From positions 1-5,923 of the forward strand of contig JAICJK010000178.1 of assembly GCA_025928415.1 (NCBI GenBank): DNA of 5,923 nucleotides, written 5' to 3'. Position numbers and translations under genes: made by a program. Position 1 is the stretch's first letter. Every line of letters starts with the position of its first letter. Positions 1 through 5,923 of this stretch are shown here, in pieces. The notes under the pieces were generated by a model. It saw only the letters and a list, made by a program, of their open reading frames with translations, had not been told where the DNA came from and made no database searches. Source of the DNA: Solirubrobacteraceae bacterium (GTDB lineage Bacteria; Actinomycetota; Thermoleophilia; Solirubrobacterales; Solirubrobacteraceae).

Positions 1-865
1 CGTGCTCAAGGACCTCATCGTGGACATGGACGCGGTGCACTGGAAGAAGATCCAGCGCGTCACGCCGTGGCTGATCAACAAGCAGCCGATCCCGGAGCGC
101 GAGTACCTCGTCGACCGCGAGGCGATGGTCGACGTCACGCAGTCGATGGCCTGCATCCAGTGCGGCGCCTGCGTCTCGGACTGCCTGTCGATGGAGGTCG
201 ACCCGCTGTTCATCGGCCCGGCGGCGCTCGCCAAGGCCTACCGCTTCGTAGGGGACCCCCGCGACGACCAGCAGCGCGAGCGGTTGCGCGACCTCGCCGA
301 GGACCCGCACGGCCTCTACGACTGCACGCACTGCTTCAAGTGCATCGACGCGTGCCCGAAGGGCGTCGCCCCGATGAGCCAGATCATGCGCCTGCGCCGC
401 CGCGCGACCGGCGACCACCACATCGTCGACCGCAACAACGGCGAGCGCCACGAGTCGGCGTTCGTCACGCTCGTGCGCCAGGGCGGCCTGCTGCACGAGG
501 CCGAGCTGCTGCCGCGCTCCTACGGCGGCGACTCGTGGTTCGGCAAGTTCGCCCCCAAGGCTGCCGCGGAGCTCGTCGACTCGCTGCCGGTGATCACGCG
601 CGCGCTCTTGCGCCGCAAGGTCACGCCGAAGGGCGCGCTGGCGCCGCACCGGCTCCCCAAGGACGCGATCAAGGAGTGCCGGTCGATCTTCGAGAAGGTC
701 GACGAGCGCCCCGAGCGCCTGGAGCTCAACCTCTACATCTCGGGCTACGACGAGGAGTCCGAAGGGGCGCAGGGGCCGAGCGCCGGCGCCGCCGCGGGCG
801 GCGGCGAGGACGGCGCGATGACCTCGGCCCCGGGCCCGAACCCCGAAGGAAGGACCAAGGAATGA
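1..865 (+). CDS. sdhB: Succinate dehydrogenase/fumarate reductase iron-sulfur subunit (SdhB-like), 5' truncated by window edge
   Basis: This subunit passes electrons between the flavoprotein subunit and the quinone-side subunit of succinate dehydrogenase or fumarate reductase. The window begins inside the gene: the N-terminal 2Fe-2S ferredoxin domain is missing, and the GTG at position 2 lies within a conserved run (LKDLIVDMD), so it is probably an internal valine rather than the start. Counting from that codon, the C-terminal ferredoxin domain has [11 protein letters not shown] at residues 51-61, the family signature [13 protein letters not shown] at 70-82, and [14 protein letters not shown] at 108-121. 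The second motif has an extra cysteine (residue 111) where classical SdhB of the E. coli type has a non-cysteine residue, as described for SdhE-type enzymes that may carry a second 4Fe-4S cluster in place of 3Fe-4S. The last 40 or so residues are a Gly/Ala/Glu-rich low-complexity tail. The stop overlaps the start of the next gene, so the two are translationally coupled. The family call is firm; succinate oxidation versus fumarate reduction cannot be decided here. Confidence 0.93.
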   Translation, partial: VLKDLIVDMDAVHWKKIQRVTPWLINKQPIPEREYLVDREAMVDVTQSMACIQCGACVSDCLSMEVDPLFIGPAALAKAYRFVGDPRDDQQRERLRDLAEDPHGLYDCTHCFKCIDACPKGVAPMSQIMRLRRRATGDHHIVDRNNGERHESAFVTLVRQGGLLHEAELLPRSYGGDSWFGKFAPKAAAELVDSLPVITRALLRRKVTPKGALAPHRLPKDAIKECRSIFEKVDERPERLELNLYISGYDEESEGAQGPSAGAAAGGGEDGAMTSAPGPNPEGRTKE

Positions 866-1794
866 AGGTCGCCTACTGGCCGGGCTGCGTGAGCCGCGGC
901 TTCACCCCCGAGCTGCACGGCTCCGTGGCCAAGGTCGCGCCGCTGCTGGACATCGAGCTGATCGAGCTCGACCGCGCCTGCTGCACCGGCGCGGGCGTCA
1001 TCGCCGAGCACAACCAGGAGCTCGCGGACACGCTCAACGGGCGCACCTTCGCGCTGGCCCAGCAGGCGATGCGCAACGACGGCGCCGAGCTGATGATGAA
1101 CATCTGCTCGACCTGTCAGGGCGCGCAGTCCGAGGCCCAGGAGCGCCTGGACGCCAACGCGGAGTACCGCGCGCACGTCAACGAGACGATCAAGGCCACG
1201 TCGGACGTCGTCTACGAGAAGGGCATCACCAACAAGAACTTCCTCTGGCTGCTGGTCGAGGAGATCGGGCTCGAGGCGCTGAAGGCGAAGGTCACCCGGC
1301 CCCTGACGAACCTCAAGGTCGGCCCGTTCTACGGGTGCTACATCGTCCGGCCGATCGACCGCCTCGGCATCTCGAACGACCTGCCGCGCGACACCTACCT
1401 CGCGCAGGTCATCGAGGCCCTCGGCGGCACCGTGATCGACTACGCCGGCTCGCACAAGTGCTGCGGGTTCCCGATCATCACGATGAACAAGAAGGCGTCG
1501 CTGGCCCAGGCCGGCCGCCACCTCGGCGACGCCGTCGACGCGGACGCCGACTGCCTGGTGACGCCGTGCCCGCTCTGCCATTTGAACCTCGACCTGCAGC
1601 AGCCGCTCGCGGCGCGCGAGGCGGGCCGCACGCTCGACATGCCGGTGCTGCACCTCCCGCAGCTCGTCGGCCTGGCGCTCGGGCTCGAGCCGAAGGAGCT
1701 CGGGATGCAGCGCCACGTCGTCAAGCCCACGTCGGTCATCGACTGGACGACCACCGTGGTCGCCGGCGTCGGGGCCGGCGAGGGCGGCTGGTAG
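862..1794 (+). CDS. sdhE: CCG-domain subunit of succinate dehydrogenase/fumarate reductase (SdhE/MfrE, HdrB-like)
   Basis: This 310-residue protein has two cysteine-rich CCG domains of the kind found in heterodisulfide reductase subunit B and in the SdhE/MfrE subunit of non-classical succinate dehydrogenases and methylmenaquinol:fumarate reductases. Domain 1 has Cys9, Cys40-Cys41 and Cys82-x2-Cys85 (CSTC). Domain 2 has Cys159, Cys200-Cys201 (HKCCGFP) and Cys236-x2-Cys239 (TPCPLCH). In HdrB such ligands hold noncubane 4Fe-4S clusters. The ATG at 862 overlaps the upstream TGA (ATGA) and follows a strong ribosome binding site, AAGGAAGGA at 846-854, 7 nt upstream. Coupling to the SdhB-like gene identifies it as the quinone-side partner that replaces classical SdhC/SdhD anchors. 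I see no transmembrane helix, so membrane attachment would be peripheral or through another subunit. A true heterodisulfide reductase is the main alternative, but the SdhB neighbour argues against it. A stand-alone glycolate oxidase or LutA-type CCG protein is less likely. Confidence 0.88.
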   Translation: MKVAYWPGCVSRGFTPELHGSVAKVAPLLDIELIELDRACCTGAGVIAEHNQELADTLNGRTFALAQQAMRNDGAELMMNICSTCQGAQSEAQERLDANAEYRAHVNETIKATSDVVYEKGITNKNFLWLLVEEIGLEALKAKVTRPLTNLKVGPFYGCYIVRPIDRLGISNDLPRDTYLAQVIEALGGTVIDYAGSHKCCGFPIITMNKKASLAQAGRHLGDAVDADADCLVTPCPLCHLNLDLQQPLAAREAGRTLDMPVLHLPQLVGLALGLEPKELGMQRHVVKPTSVIDWTTTVVAGVGAGEGGW

Positions 1795-1806
1795 CCCGCG
1801 CGGCGC

Positions 1807-2073
1807 TCAGCCGGCCGGATGGCCGAGGCGCTGCTCGGCCAGGCGCTCGGCGGCCTGCGCGGCGGCGTGGTGCGCCGTCCTGCGGGGGCCCTCGGCGCGC
1901 TCGGCGCGCAGCTCCTCCTGCGCCGCGAGGGCGAACAGCCCCGCGGTCCCCAGCGCCTCGAGGCGGTCGCGGACAGGGCGCGCCTTGCCCTCGAGCCTGC
2001 GGCTGACGGCGGTCAGCCGCCGCTGCAGCCGGGCGAGATGGTCGTCGTGGGGATCGTGGCCGGCGGGATGCAT
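1807..2073 (-). CDS. Small hypothetical protein, 88 aa, charged and helical
   Basis: I do not recognise this protein. The ORF starts with ATG at 2073, with a modest AGGA ribosome binding site (2083-2086 on the complement) 9 nt upstream. It ends 12 nt from the convergent stop of the CCG-domain gene. The product begins with a His/Asp-rich stretch (MHPAGHDPHDDH) and continues as Arg/Glu/Ala/Leu-rich sequence suited to amphipathic helices or a short coiled coil (HLARLQRRLTAVSRRLEG, then AQEELRAERAEG and AAQAAERLAEQRLG). There is no signal peptide, membrane segment or cysteine motif. Third codon positions are nearly all G or C, as in its neighbours. However, the antisense frame is also open in this GC-rich DNA, so coding is likely but not proven. 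It lies downstream of asd on the same strand, separated by 220 bp of repeat-bearing spacer, so it need not belong to the lysC-asd operon. Confidence 0.5.
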   Translation of the reverse strand: MHPAGHDPHDDHLARLQRRLTAVSRRLEGKARPVRDRLEALGTAGLFALAAQEELRAERAEGPRRTAHHAAAQAAERLAEQRLGHPAG

Positions 2074-2143
2074 CCGCCGCCATCCTGCCCCATCGGCGCG
2101 GCGCCGTGGCCGCGCAGGTCAGAATTCTGGTCGAAGGTCCTGG

Positions 2144-2188
2144 GCGGCACATTCGCCTGGCGGCTCATGTGCTTTGCGCAGAGCGCTC
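2144..2188 (-). repeat. Hairpin repeat copy C (second hairpin intact, first hairpin degenerate)
   Basis: On the minus strand, 2174-2144 is a perfect 31-bp match, in inverted orientation, to 4676-4706 of copy B. It folds as GCACAT (2172-2167), GA, GCC, loop GCCA, GGC, GA, ATGTGC (2152-2147). The adjacent 5' part on the minus strand (2188-2176) reads GA, GCGC, loop TCT, GCGC. This keeps the TCT loop and one GA of hairpin 1 in the other copies, but the inner stem is changed to a different, still self-complementary sequence. The outer stem and second GA of that hairpin are gone. The copy lies between asd and the small hypothetical gene. Confidence 0.8.
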
Positions 2189-2208
2189 ACCTGCCCGGCC
2201 GTGCCAGC

Positions 2209-2283
2209 GCCGGACGAAGACGGCTCTGCCGGATTCGTCTCAAGCGAATGAGGCGCCAGCCGAAATTCGCCGTCTTCGTCCGG
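2209..2283 (+). repeat. Hairpin repeat copy A: two tandem hairpins with GA/GA internal loops
   Basis: Hairpin 1 reads GACGAA (2213-2218), GA, CGGC, loop TCT, GCCG, GA, TTCGTC (2234-2239). Hairpin 2 reads GCGAAT (2244-2249), GA, GGC, loop GCCA, GCC, GA plus one extra A, ATTCGC (2265-2270). The first 31 bp (2209-2239) are identical to 4644-4674 in copy B. A further 15-bp arm at 2269-2283 is the exact reverse complement of 2210-2224, so the whole block is also one long inverted repeat. That long fold cannot coexist with the two small hairpins. The block sits 10 nt beyond the asd stop codon. Confidence 0.85.
2210..2283 (-). terminator. Possible 3' stem structure after asd (15-bp inverted repeat, no T-tract)
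   Basis: In the lysC-asd transcript, a perfect 15-bp inverted repeat (2283-2269 with 2224-2210) begins 10 nt after the asd stop. It encloses 44 nt that can form a smaller stem, ATTCG (2249-2245) with CGAAT (2237-2233). It could end or protect the lysC-asd mRNA. No run of T follows, so it does not look like a canonical intrinsic terminator. It is also fully explained as part of the repeat element. Confidence 0.3.
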
Positions 2284-2293
2284 GCTCGGGCAG

Positions 2294-3348
<1,055 letters not shown>

Positions 3349-3352
<4 letters not shown>

Positions 3353-3870
3353 GCGAACTCTCCGAAGGGTTGCTCGGGGCGGATGGTGTCGGGCCCGGCC
3401 AGCTCGAAGGCGCTGTGCAGCGCCCGCACGGCGTCGGGGACGCGGTCCCCCTGCACGACGCAGGAGATCCGGATCGACGACGTGGAGATCATCTCGATGT
3501 TGATCTCCTGCTCGCCGAGCGTCCGGAAGACCTTGGCGGCGACGCCCGGATGGGACTTCATGCCGGCGCCGACGATCGACACCTTGCCCATCGCCGGGTC
3601 GGCGACGACCGAGATGCCGTGCTCCGAGGCGATGGGGTCCAGGGCGATCTGCGCCGCGGTCACGTCGTCGCGCGGGACGGTGAACGACATGTCGGCGCGG
3701 GCGCCCTCGCTGACGGGCTCGTTCTGGATGATCATGTCGATGTTCACGTTCGCGTCGGCCAGCGCGGTGGTGACACGGCCGGCGATGCCCGGCGTGTCGG
3801 GGACGCCGAGCAGCGTGACGCGGGCCTCCCCGGTCGAGTGCGTGACGGCGGTGATGAGTGGGTGCTCCAC
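3349..3870 (-). CDS. lysC: Putative internal-start beta (regulatory) subunit of aspartokinase
   Basis: In C. glutamicum, lysC also makes a beta subunit of about 172 residues from an in-frame internal start, giving an alpha2-beta2 enzyme. Here an in-frame GTG at 3870 (codon 248) is preceded by a purine-rich GAGGAG (3879-3874), leaving 3 nt to the GTG, or 5 nt if the pairing core is GAGG. It would give 173 residues covering both ACT domains. The length match and the position just before the first ACT domain support it. The ribosome binding site is tight and these codons also encode Ser-Glu-Glu-Glu, so this remains a suggestion. Confidence 0.45.
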
Positions 3871-4611
3871 GGTCTCCTCTTCGCTCACGATCACGGTACC
3901 GGGCGCGTCCTCGAAGCTCGATCGGCAGTGGATGCGCACGCCGTGGTTGCGCGCGTACTCGACGCTGCGCAGCTGCAGCACGCCGGCGCCGGAAGCCGAC
4001 ATCTCGAGCATCTCGTCGAACGACACGACCGCGAGCTTGCGGGCGTCGGGGACGATCCGCGGGTCCGCCGAGAAGACGCCCGCCACGTCGGTGTAGATCT
4101 CGCAGACGTCGGCGCCGACGGCCGCGGCCAGCGCCACCGCCGTGGTGTCCGAGCCGCCGCGCCCGAGCGTCGTGACGTCCTTGGCCGTCGAGACGCCCTG
4201 GAAGCCCGCGACGAGCACGATCGAGTCGTCGTCCAGCGCGGACATGATGCGGTCGGCGCGCACGTCGAGGATCCGGGCCTTGGTGTGCGAGGTGTCGGTG
4301 ACGATGCCGGCCTGCGAGCCCGTGAGCGAGATCGCCCGGTGGCCGAGGTCGTTGATGGCCATGGCGCACAGCGCGCAGGACACCCGCTCGCCGGTCGACA
4401 GCAGCATGTCCATCTCGCGCGGGTCGGGGTGGGGCGAGACCTCCTGCGCGTCGGCGATCAGCCGGTCGGTCTCCTTCCCGCGCGCGCTGAGGACGGCCAC
4501 GACGCGATGGCCCGCCTCGCGCTTGGCCACGATGCGCGCGGCCGCGCCCTTGAGGCGCCCGGCGTCGGCGACCGACGTGCCGCCGAACTTCATGACCACG
4601 GTGGACGACAT
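3349..4611 (-). CDS. lysC: Aspartate kinase (aspartokinase) with two C-terminal ACT domains
   Basis: The enzyme phosphorylates aspartate with ATP, the committed and normally feedback-inhibited first step of the aspartate family pathway. The chosen ATG (4611) gives 420 residues, almost the same as the 421-residue Corynebacterium glutamicum enzyme. The kinase motif KFGGTSVAD is at residues 8-16; the amino-acid kinase fold continues through STGERVS, LGRGGSDTTAVALA and YTDVAGVFSADPR. Two ACT domains occupy the C-terminal part, from about residue 258: ARVTLLGVPDTPGIAGRV with VNIDMI, then KVSIVGAGMKSHPGVAAKV with INIEMISTSSIRISCVV. These would bind lysine and/or threonine, but ligand choice cannot be read with certainty. 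An in-frame ATG at 4593 is possible but would cut the first strand. The open frame also continues upstream of 4611 into the repeat, which is not conserved protein. There is no Shine-Dalgarno sequence before 4611, while a -10-like box lies close by. A probable internal start at 3870 may yield a separate regulatory subunit. Confidence 0.97.
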
Positions 4612-4640
4612 GCGACGGCGAAGAATAGGGCGGGCCCGCC
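4611..4640 (-). promoter_or_regulatory. Probable lysC promoter -10 box and adjacent 12-bp palindrome; near-leaderless start
   Basis: On the minus strand TATTCT (4627-4622) fits the actinobacterial TANNNT -10 pattern. It ends 10 nt before the lysC ATG, so transcription would start only a few bases upstream of the codon. That fits the absence of any Shine-Dalgarno sequence. No convincing -35 is visible. Immediately upstream is a perfect palindrome, GGCGGGCCCGCC (4629-4640), which could be an operator or just GC-rich sequence. Confidence 0.35.
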
Positions 4641-4643
4641 GCG

Positions 4644-4706
4644 GCCGGACGAAGACGGCTCTGCCGGATTCGTCCAAGCACATGAGCCGCCAGGCGAATG
4701 TGCCGC
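4644..4706 (+). repeat. Hairpin repeat copy B: two tandem hairpins with GA/GA internal loops
   Basis: Hairpin 1 reads GACGAA (4648-4653), GA, CGGC, loop TCT, GCCG, GA, TTCGTC (4669-4674), extended by one G-C pair (4647 with 4675). Hairpin 2 reads GCACAT (4678-4683), GA, GCC, loop GCCA, GGC, GA, ATGTGC (4698-4703). Its first 31 bp equal those of copy A, and 4676-4706 equals copy C inverted. It fills most of the 112-bp spacer between the recR stop and the lysC start, just upstream of the putative lysC promoter. The 3' closing arm seen in copy A (2269-2283) is absent. Confidence 0.85.
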
Positions 4707-4723
4707 GCCCTGCGCGAATCTGC

Positions 4724-5329
4724 CTAGATGGCCCGGCGGCCCGCGAGGGCGCGGCCGAGGGTGACCTCGTCGGCGTACTCGAGGTCGCCGCCGACCGGCA
4801 GGCCGGAGGCCAGGCGGGTGATCGTCAGCTCGGGCGAGCGCTCGCGCAGCGCGGTGGCGATGTGCAGGGCGGTCGCCTCGCCCGTGGTCGTCGGGTTGGT
4901 CGCCAGCACGACCTCGGTGACGCGCGGCTCCTGGTCGGCGACGCGGGCGTAGAGCTCGGCGATCTTCAGGTCGTCGGGATCGATGCCGTCGATCGGCGAC
5001 AGCGCGCCGCCGAGCACGTGGTACCGGCCGCGGTACTCGTGCGTGCGCTCGACCGGGACGACGTCCCCGGGCTCCTCGACGACGCAGATCACCGTGGCGT
5101 CGCGGCGCTCGTCCTGGCAGATGCGGCAGCGCGGCTCGTCGGCGAGGTTGAAGCAGATCTCGCACAGGCCGACGCGCTCCTTGACCTCGCGGATCGCGTC
5201 GGCGAGCGCGAAGGCCTCCTCGCGCTCGGCGCGCAGCAGGTGGAAGGCCAGGCGCTGGGCGGTGCGCTGCCCGACCCCGGGCAGGCGGCCGAGCTCGGTG
5301 ATGAGGCGCTGGACCGGCGGGGCGTACAA
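4724..5329 (-). CDS. recR: Recombination mediator RecR
   Basis: RecR works with RecO (and RecF) to load RecA onto SSB-coated single-stranded DNA at gaps; it forms a ring-shaped DNA clamp. The 201-residue product has the family's usual length. It shows an N-terminal helix-hairpin-helix (LGRLPGVGQRTAQRLAFHLL, residues 13-32) and a C4 zinc finger with Cys56, Cys59, Cys68 and Cys71. A Toprim domain follows, starting at ICVVEEPGD (81-89) and continuing through YHVLGGALSPIDGI to LATNPTTTGEATA and TRLASGLPVGGDLEYAD. The start is a TTG at 5329, chosen because the protein then begins MYAPPVQRLI, matching the family N-terminus, with 10 nt after the ybaB stop. No clear Shine-Dalgarno is present, which fits translational coupling. 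The stop is TAG (4726-4724). The position beside ybaB and dnaX is the classic conserved replication/repair cluster. Confidence 0.97.
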   Translation of the reverse strand: MYAPPVQRLITELGRLPGVGQRTAQRLAFHLLRAEREEAFALADAIREVKERVGLCEICFNLADEPRCRICQDERRDATVICVVEEPGDVVPVERTHEYRGRYHVLGGALSPIDGIDPDDLKIAELYARVADQEPRVTEVVLATNPTTTGEATALHIATALRERSPELTITRLASGLPVGGDLEYADEVTLGRALAGRRAI

Positions 5330-5339
5330 GCGGCGCTGC

Positions 5340-5675
5340 TTAGAACAGCCCGGGCGGCAGGCCCAGGGAGCTCGGGTCGAGGCCGCCCGTCAGGCCGCCC
5401 ATCTTCTTGGCGGCCAGCTCCTGGGCGGAGCGCAGGCCCTCGTTGACCGCCGCGAGCACCATGTCCTGCAGCAGCTCGGGGTCCTCGGGGTCGATGGCCT
5501 CGGGGTCGATCGTGATCGCCTTGACGACCTGGTCGCCCGAGACGGTGACGGTGACCATGCCGCCGCCGGCGGTCGCGGTGACCTCCTCGTCCTTGAGGGC
5601 CTCCTGCGCGGCCATCATGTCCTGCTGCATCTTCTGGACCTGGCGCAGCATCTGGTTCATGTTCGGCTGGGGCAT
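5340..5675 (-). CDS. ybaB: YbaB/EbfC family nucleoid-associated DNA-binding protein
   Basis: This family comprises small dimeric DNA-binding, nucleoid-associated proteins encoded between dnaX and recR in many bacteria. The 111-residue product has the family pattern. An N-terminal Met/Gln-rich helix (MNQMLRQVQKMQQDMMAAQEAL, split here as residues 6-27) is followed by strands in GGGMVTVTVSGDQVVKAITIDP. Then comes the LQDMVLAAVNEGLRSAQELAAKKM helix and a Gly/Leu/Pro tail ending PPGLF. The ATG at 5675 lies 5 nt after the dnaX stop, with only a distant GGAG (5690-5687, 11 nt away). A second ATG at 5660 (codon 6) is an alternative start. It is co-transcribed with dnaX and recR by spacing. Confidence 0.94.
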   Translation of the reverse strand: MPQPNMNQMLRQVQKMQQDMMAAQEALKDEEVTATAGGGMVTVTVSGDQVVKAITIDPEAIDPEDPELLQDMVLAAVNEGLRSAQELAAKKMGGLTGGLDPSSLGLPPGLF

Positions 5676-5680
5676 CTGGC

Positions 5681-5923
5681 TCAGGGCTCCGGGGAGGGGT
5701 CGGGGTCGTCTTCGGGCACGATCTCGATGGCGTCGAACTCGGCCTTGAAGCGGTCGACCCAGTCCTCGCCGCCGGCGGGGGCGCCCGGCGCGGCGGGGGC
5801 GGCAAGCGACGGGTCGGGGCCGAGCTCGGCGAGGTCGCGCGTCTCGAAGACGATGCGGGGCTGGGCCCCGGTGAGCGTCCGCACGGCCTCGGCCAGGATC
5901 GCCTTGCTCTCGCCGTCCTCGCA
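5681..5923 (-). CDS. dnaX: DNA polymerase III subunit gamma/tau, C-terminal end (partial)
   Basis: Only the last 80 codons are in the window; the frame is open to the right edge, so the start lies outside. The visible part begins CEDGESKAILAEAVRTLTG, then PRIVFETRDL, resembling the small C-terminal domain seen in many DnaX proteins. It goes on to an Ala/Pro/Gly linker and an acidic end (EDWVDRFKAEFDAIEIVPED, then DPDPSPEP). The ATPase and clamp-loader domains are not visible, so the call rests on this short domain and on the strong dnaX-ybaB-recR gene order. The stop is TGA (5683-5681), 5 nt from the ybaB start. An internal GTG at 5884 is not the real start. Confidence 0.82.
   Translation of the reverse strand, partial: CEDGESKAILAEAVRTLTGAQPRIVFETRDLAELGPDPSLAAPAAPGAPAGGEDWVDRFKAEFDAIEIVPEDDPDPSPEP

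Noticed and set aside
745..1716. A 323-codon minus-strand frame opposite the CCG-domain gene
   Set aside because: It is Arg/Val/Leu/Asp-rich with no recognisable motif, and lies antisense to a gene with two intact CCG domains.
67..1794. A plus-strand 575-codon open frame that runs through the SdhB-like gene into the CCG-domain gene
   Set aside because: Its first 265 or so codons are an Arg/Pro/Ala-rich out-of-frame reading of the SdhB gene. The real protein starts at 862, with its own ribosome binding site.
2121..2130. AGAATTCT palindrome at 2121-2128 as an operator
   Set aside because: It is a single short palindrome with no second site or promoter elements around it, so it is not supportable as a regulatory site.
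2144..2283. A CRISPR array
   Set aside because: There are only two or three copies, in mixed orientation, with no regular spacers. The similarity lies in tandem hairpins, not repeat-spacer units.
4612..4683. Upstream extension of lysC by 24 residues
   Set aside because: The extension is Arg-rich and is translated from the repeat and palindrome. The family start matches MSSTVVMKFGG at 4611.
4612..4723. A lysine riboswitch or T-box ahead of lysC
   Set aside because: The 112-bp spacer is too short for a lysine riboswitch and is mostly filled by the hairpin repeat. No T-box or other riboswitch core is visible.

Overview
This is a high-GC chromosomal segment that looks like housekeeping DNA from an actinobacterial-type genome. 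The order dnaX, ybaB, recR, lysC, asd (all minus strand) is a familiar actinobacterial arrangement. The SdhB-like iron-sulfur subunit followed by a CCG-domain subunit, together with the repeat-bearing spacers, makes a deep-branching lineage such as Thermoleophilia/Solirubrobacterales a reasonable guess. That placement is inference and was not tested by any search.

Layout. At the left edge, on the plus strand, is the 3' part of a succinate dehydrogenase/fumarate reductase iron-sulfur subunit (1-865). It overlaps by 4 nt an HdrB/SdhE-like subunit with two cysteine-rich CCG domains (862-1794). These two would form the electron-transfer arm of a non-classical (SdhE/MfrE-type) quinone-linked complex. 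Converging on it, 12 nt away, is a small minus-strand ORF for an 88-residue helical protein of unknown function (1807-2073). A 220-bp spacer (2074-2293) holds structured repeats. Next, on the minus strand, come asd (2294-3352) and lysC (3349-4611), overlapping by ATGA. They encode the first and second enzymes of the aspartate pathway (lysine, threonine, methionine and diaminopimelate). A 112-bp spacer (4612-4723) carries another copy of the repeat and a probable lysC promoter. Then come recR (4724-5329), ybaB/ebfC (5340-5675) and the 3' end of dnaX (5681 to the right edge), a tightly packed replication/repair operon transcribed right to left.

The most unusual content is non-coding. The two spacers flanking lysC-asd contain three copies of a roughly 45-75 bp element. 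Two copies (plus strand) consist of two adjacent hairpins; the third (minus strand) has one intact hairpin and one degenerate one. Each intact hairpin has the same plan: a 6-bp outer stem, a symmetric GA/GA internal loop, a 3-4 bp inner stem and a 3-4 nt loop. Where copies differ in sequence, the stem changes are compensatory, while the GA dinucleotides and the loop stay fixed. This suggests selection for a folded nucleic acid rather than for a sequence. Its identity and function are unknown to me.
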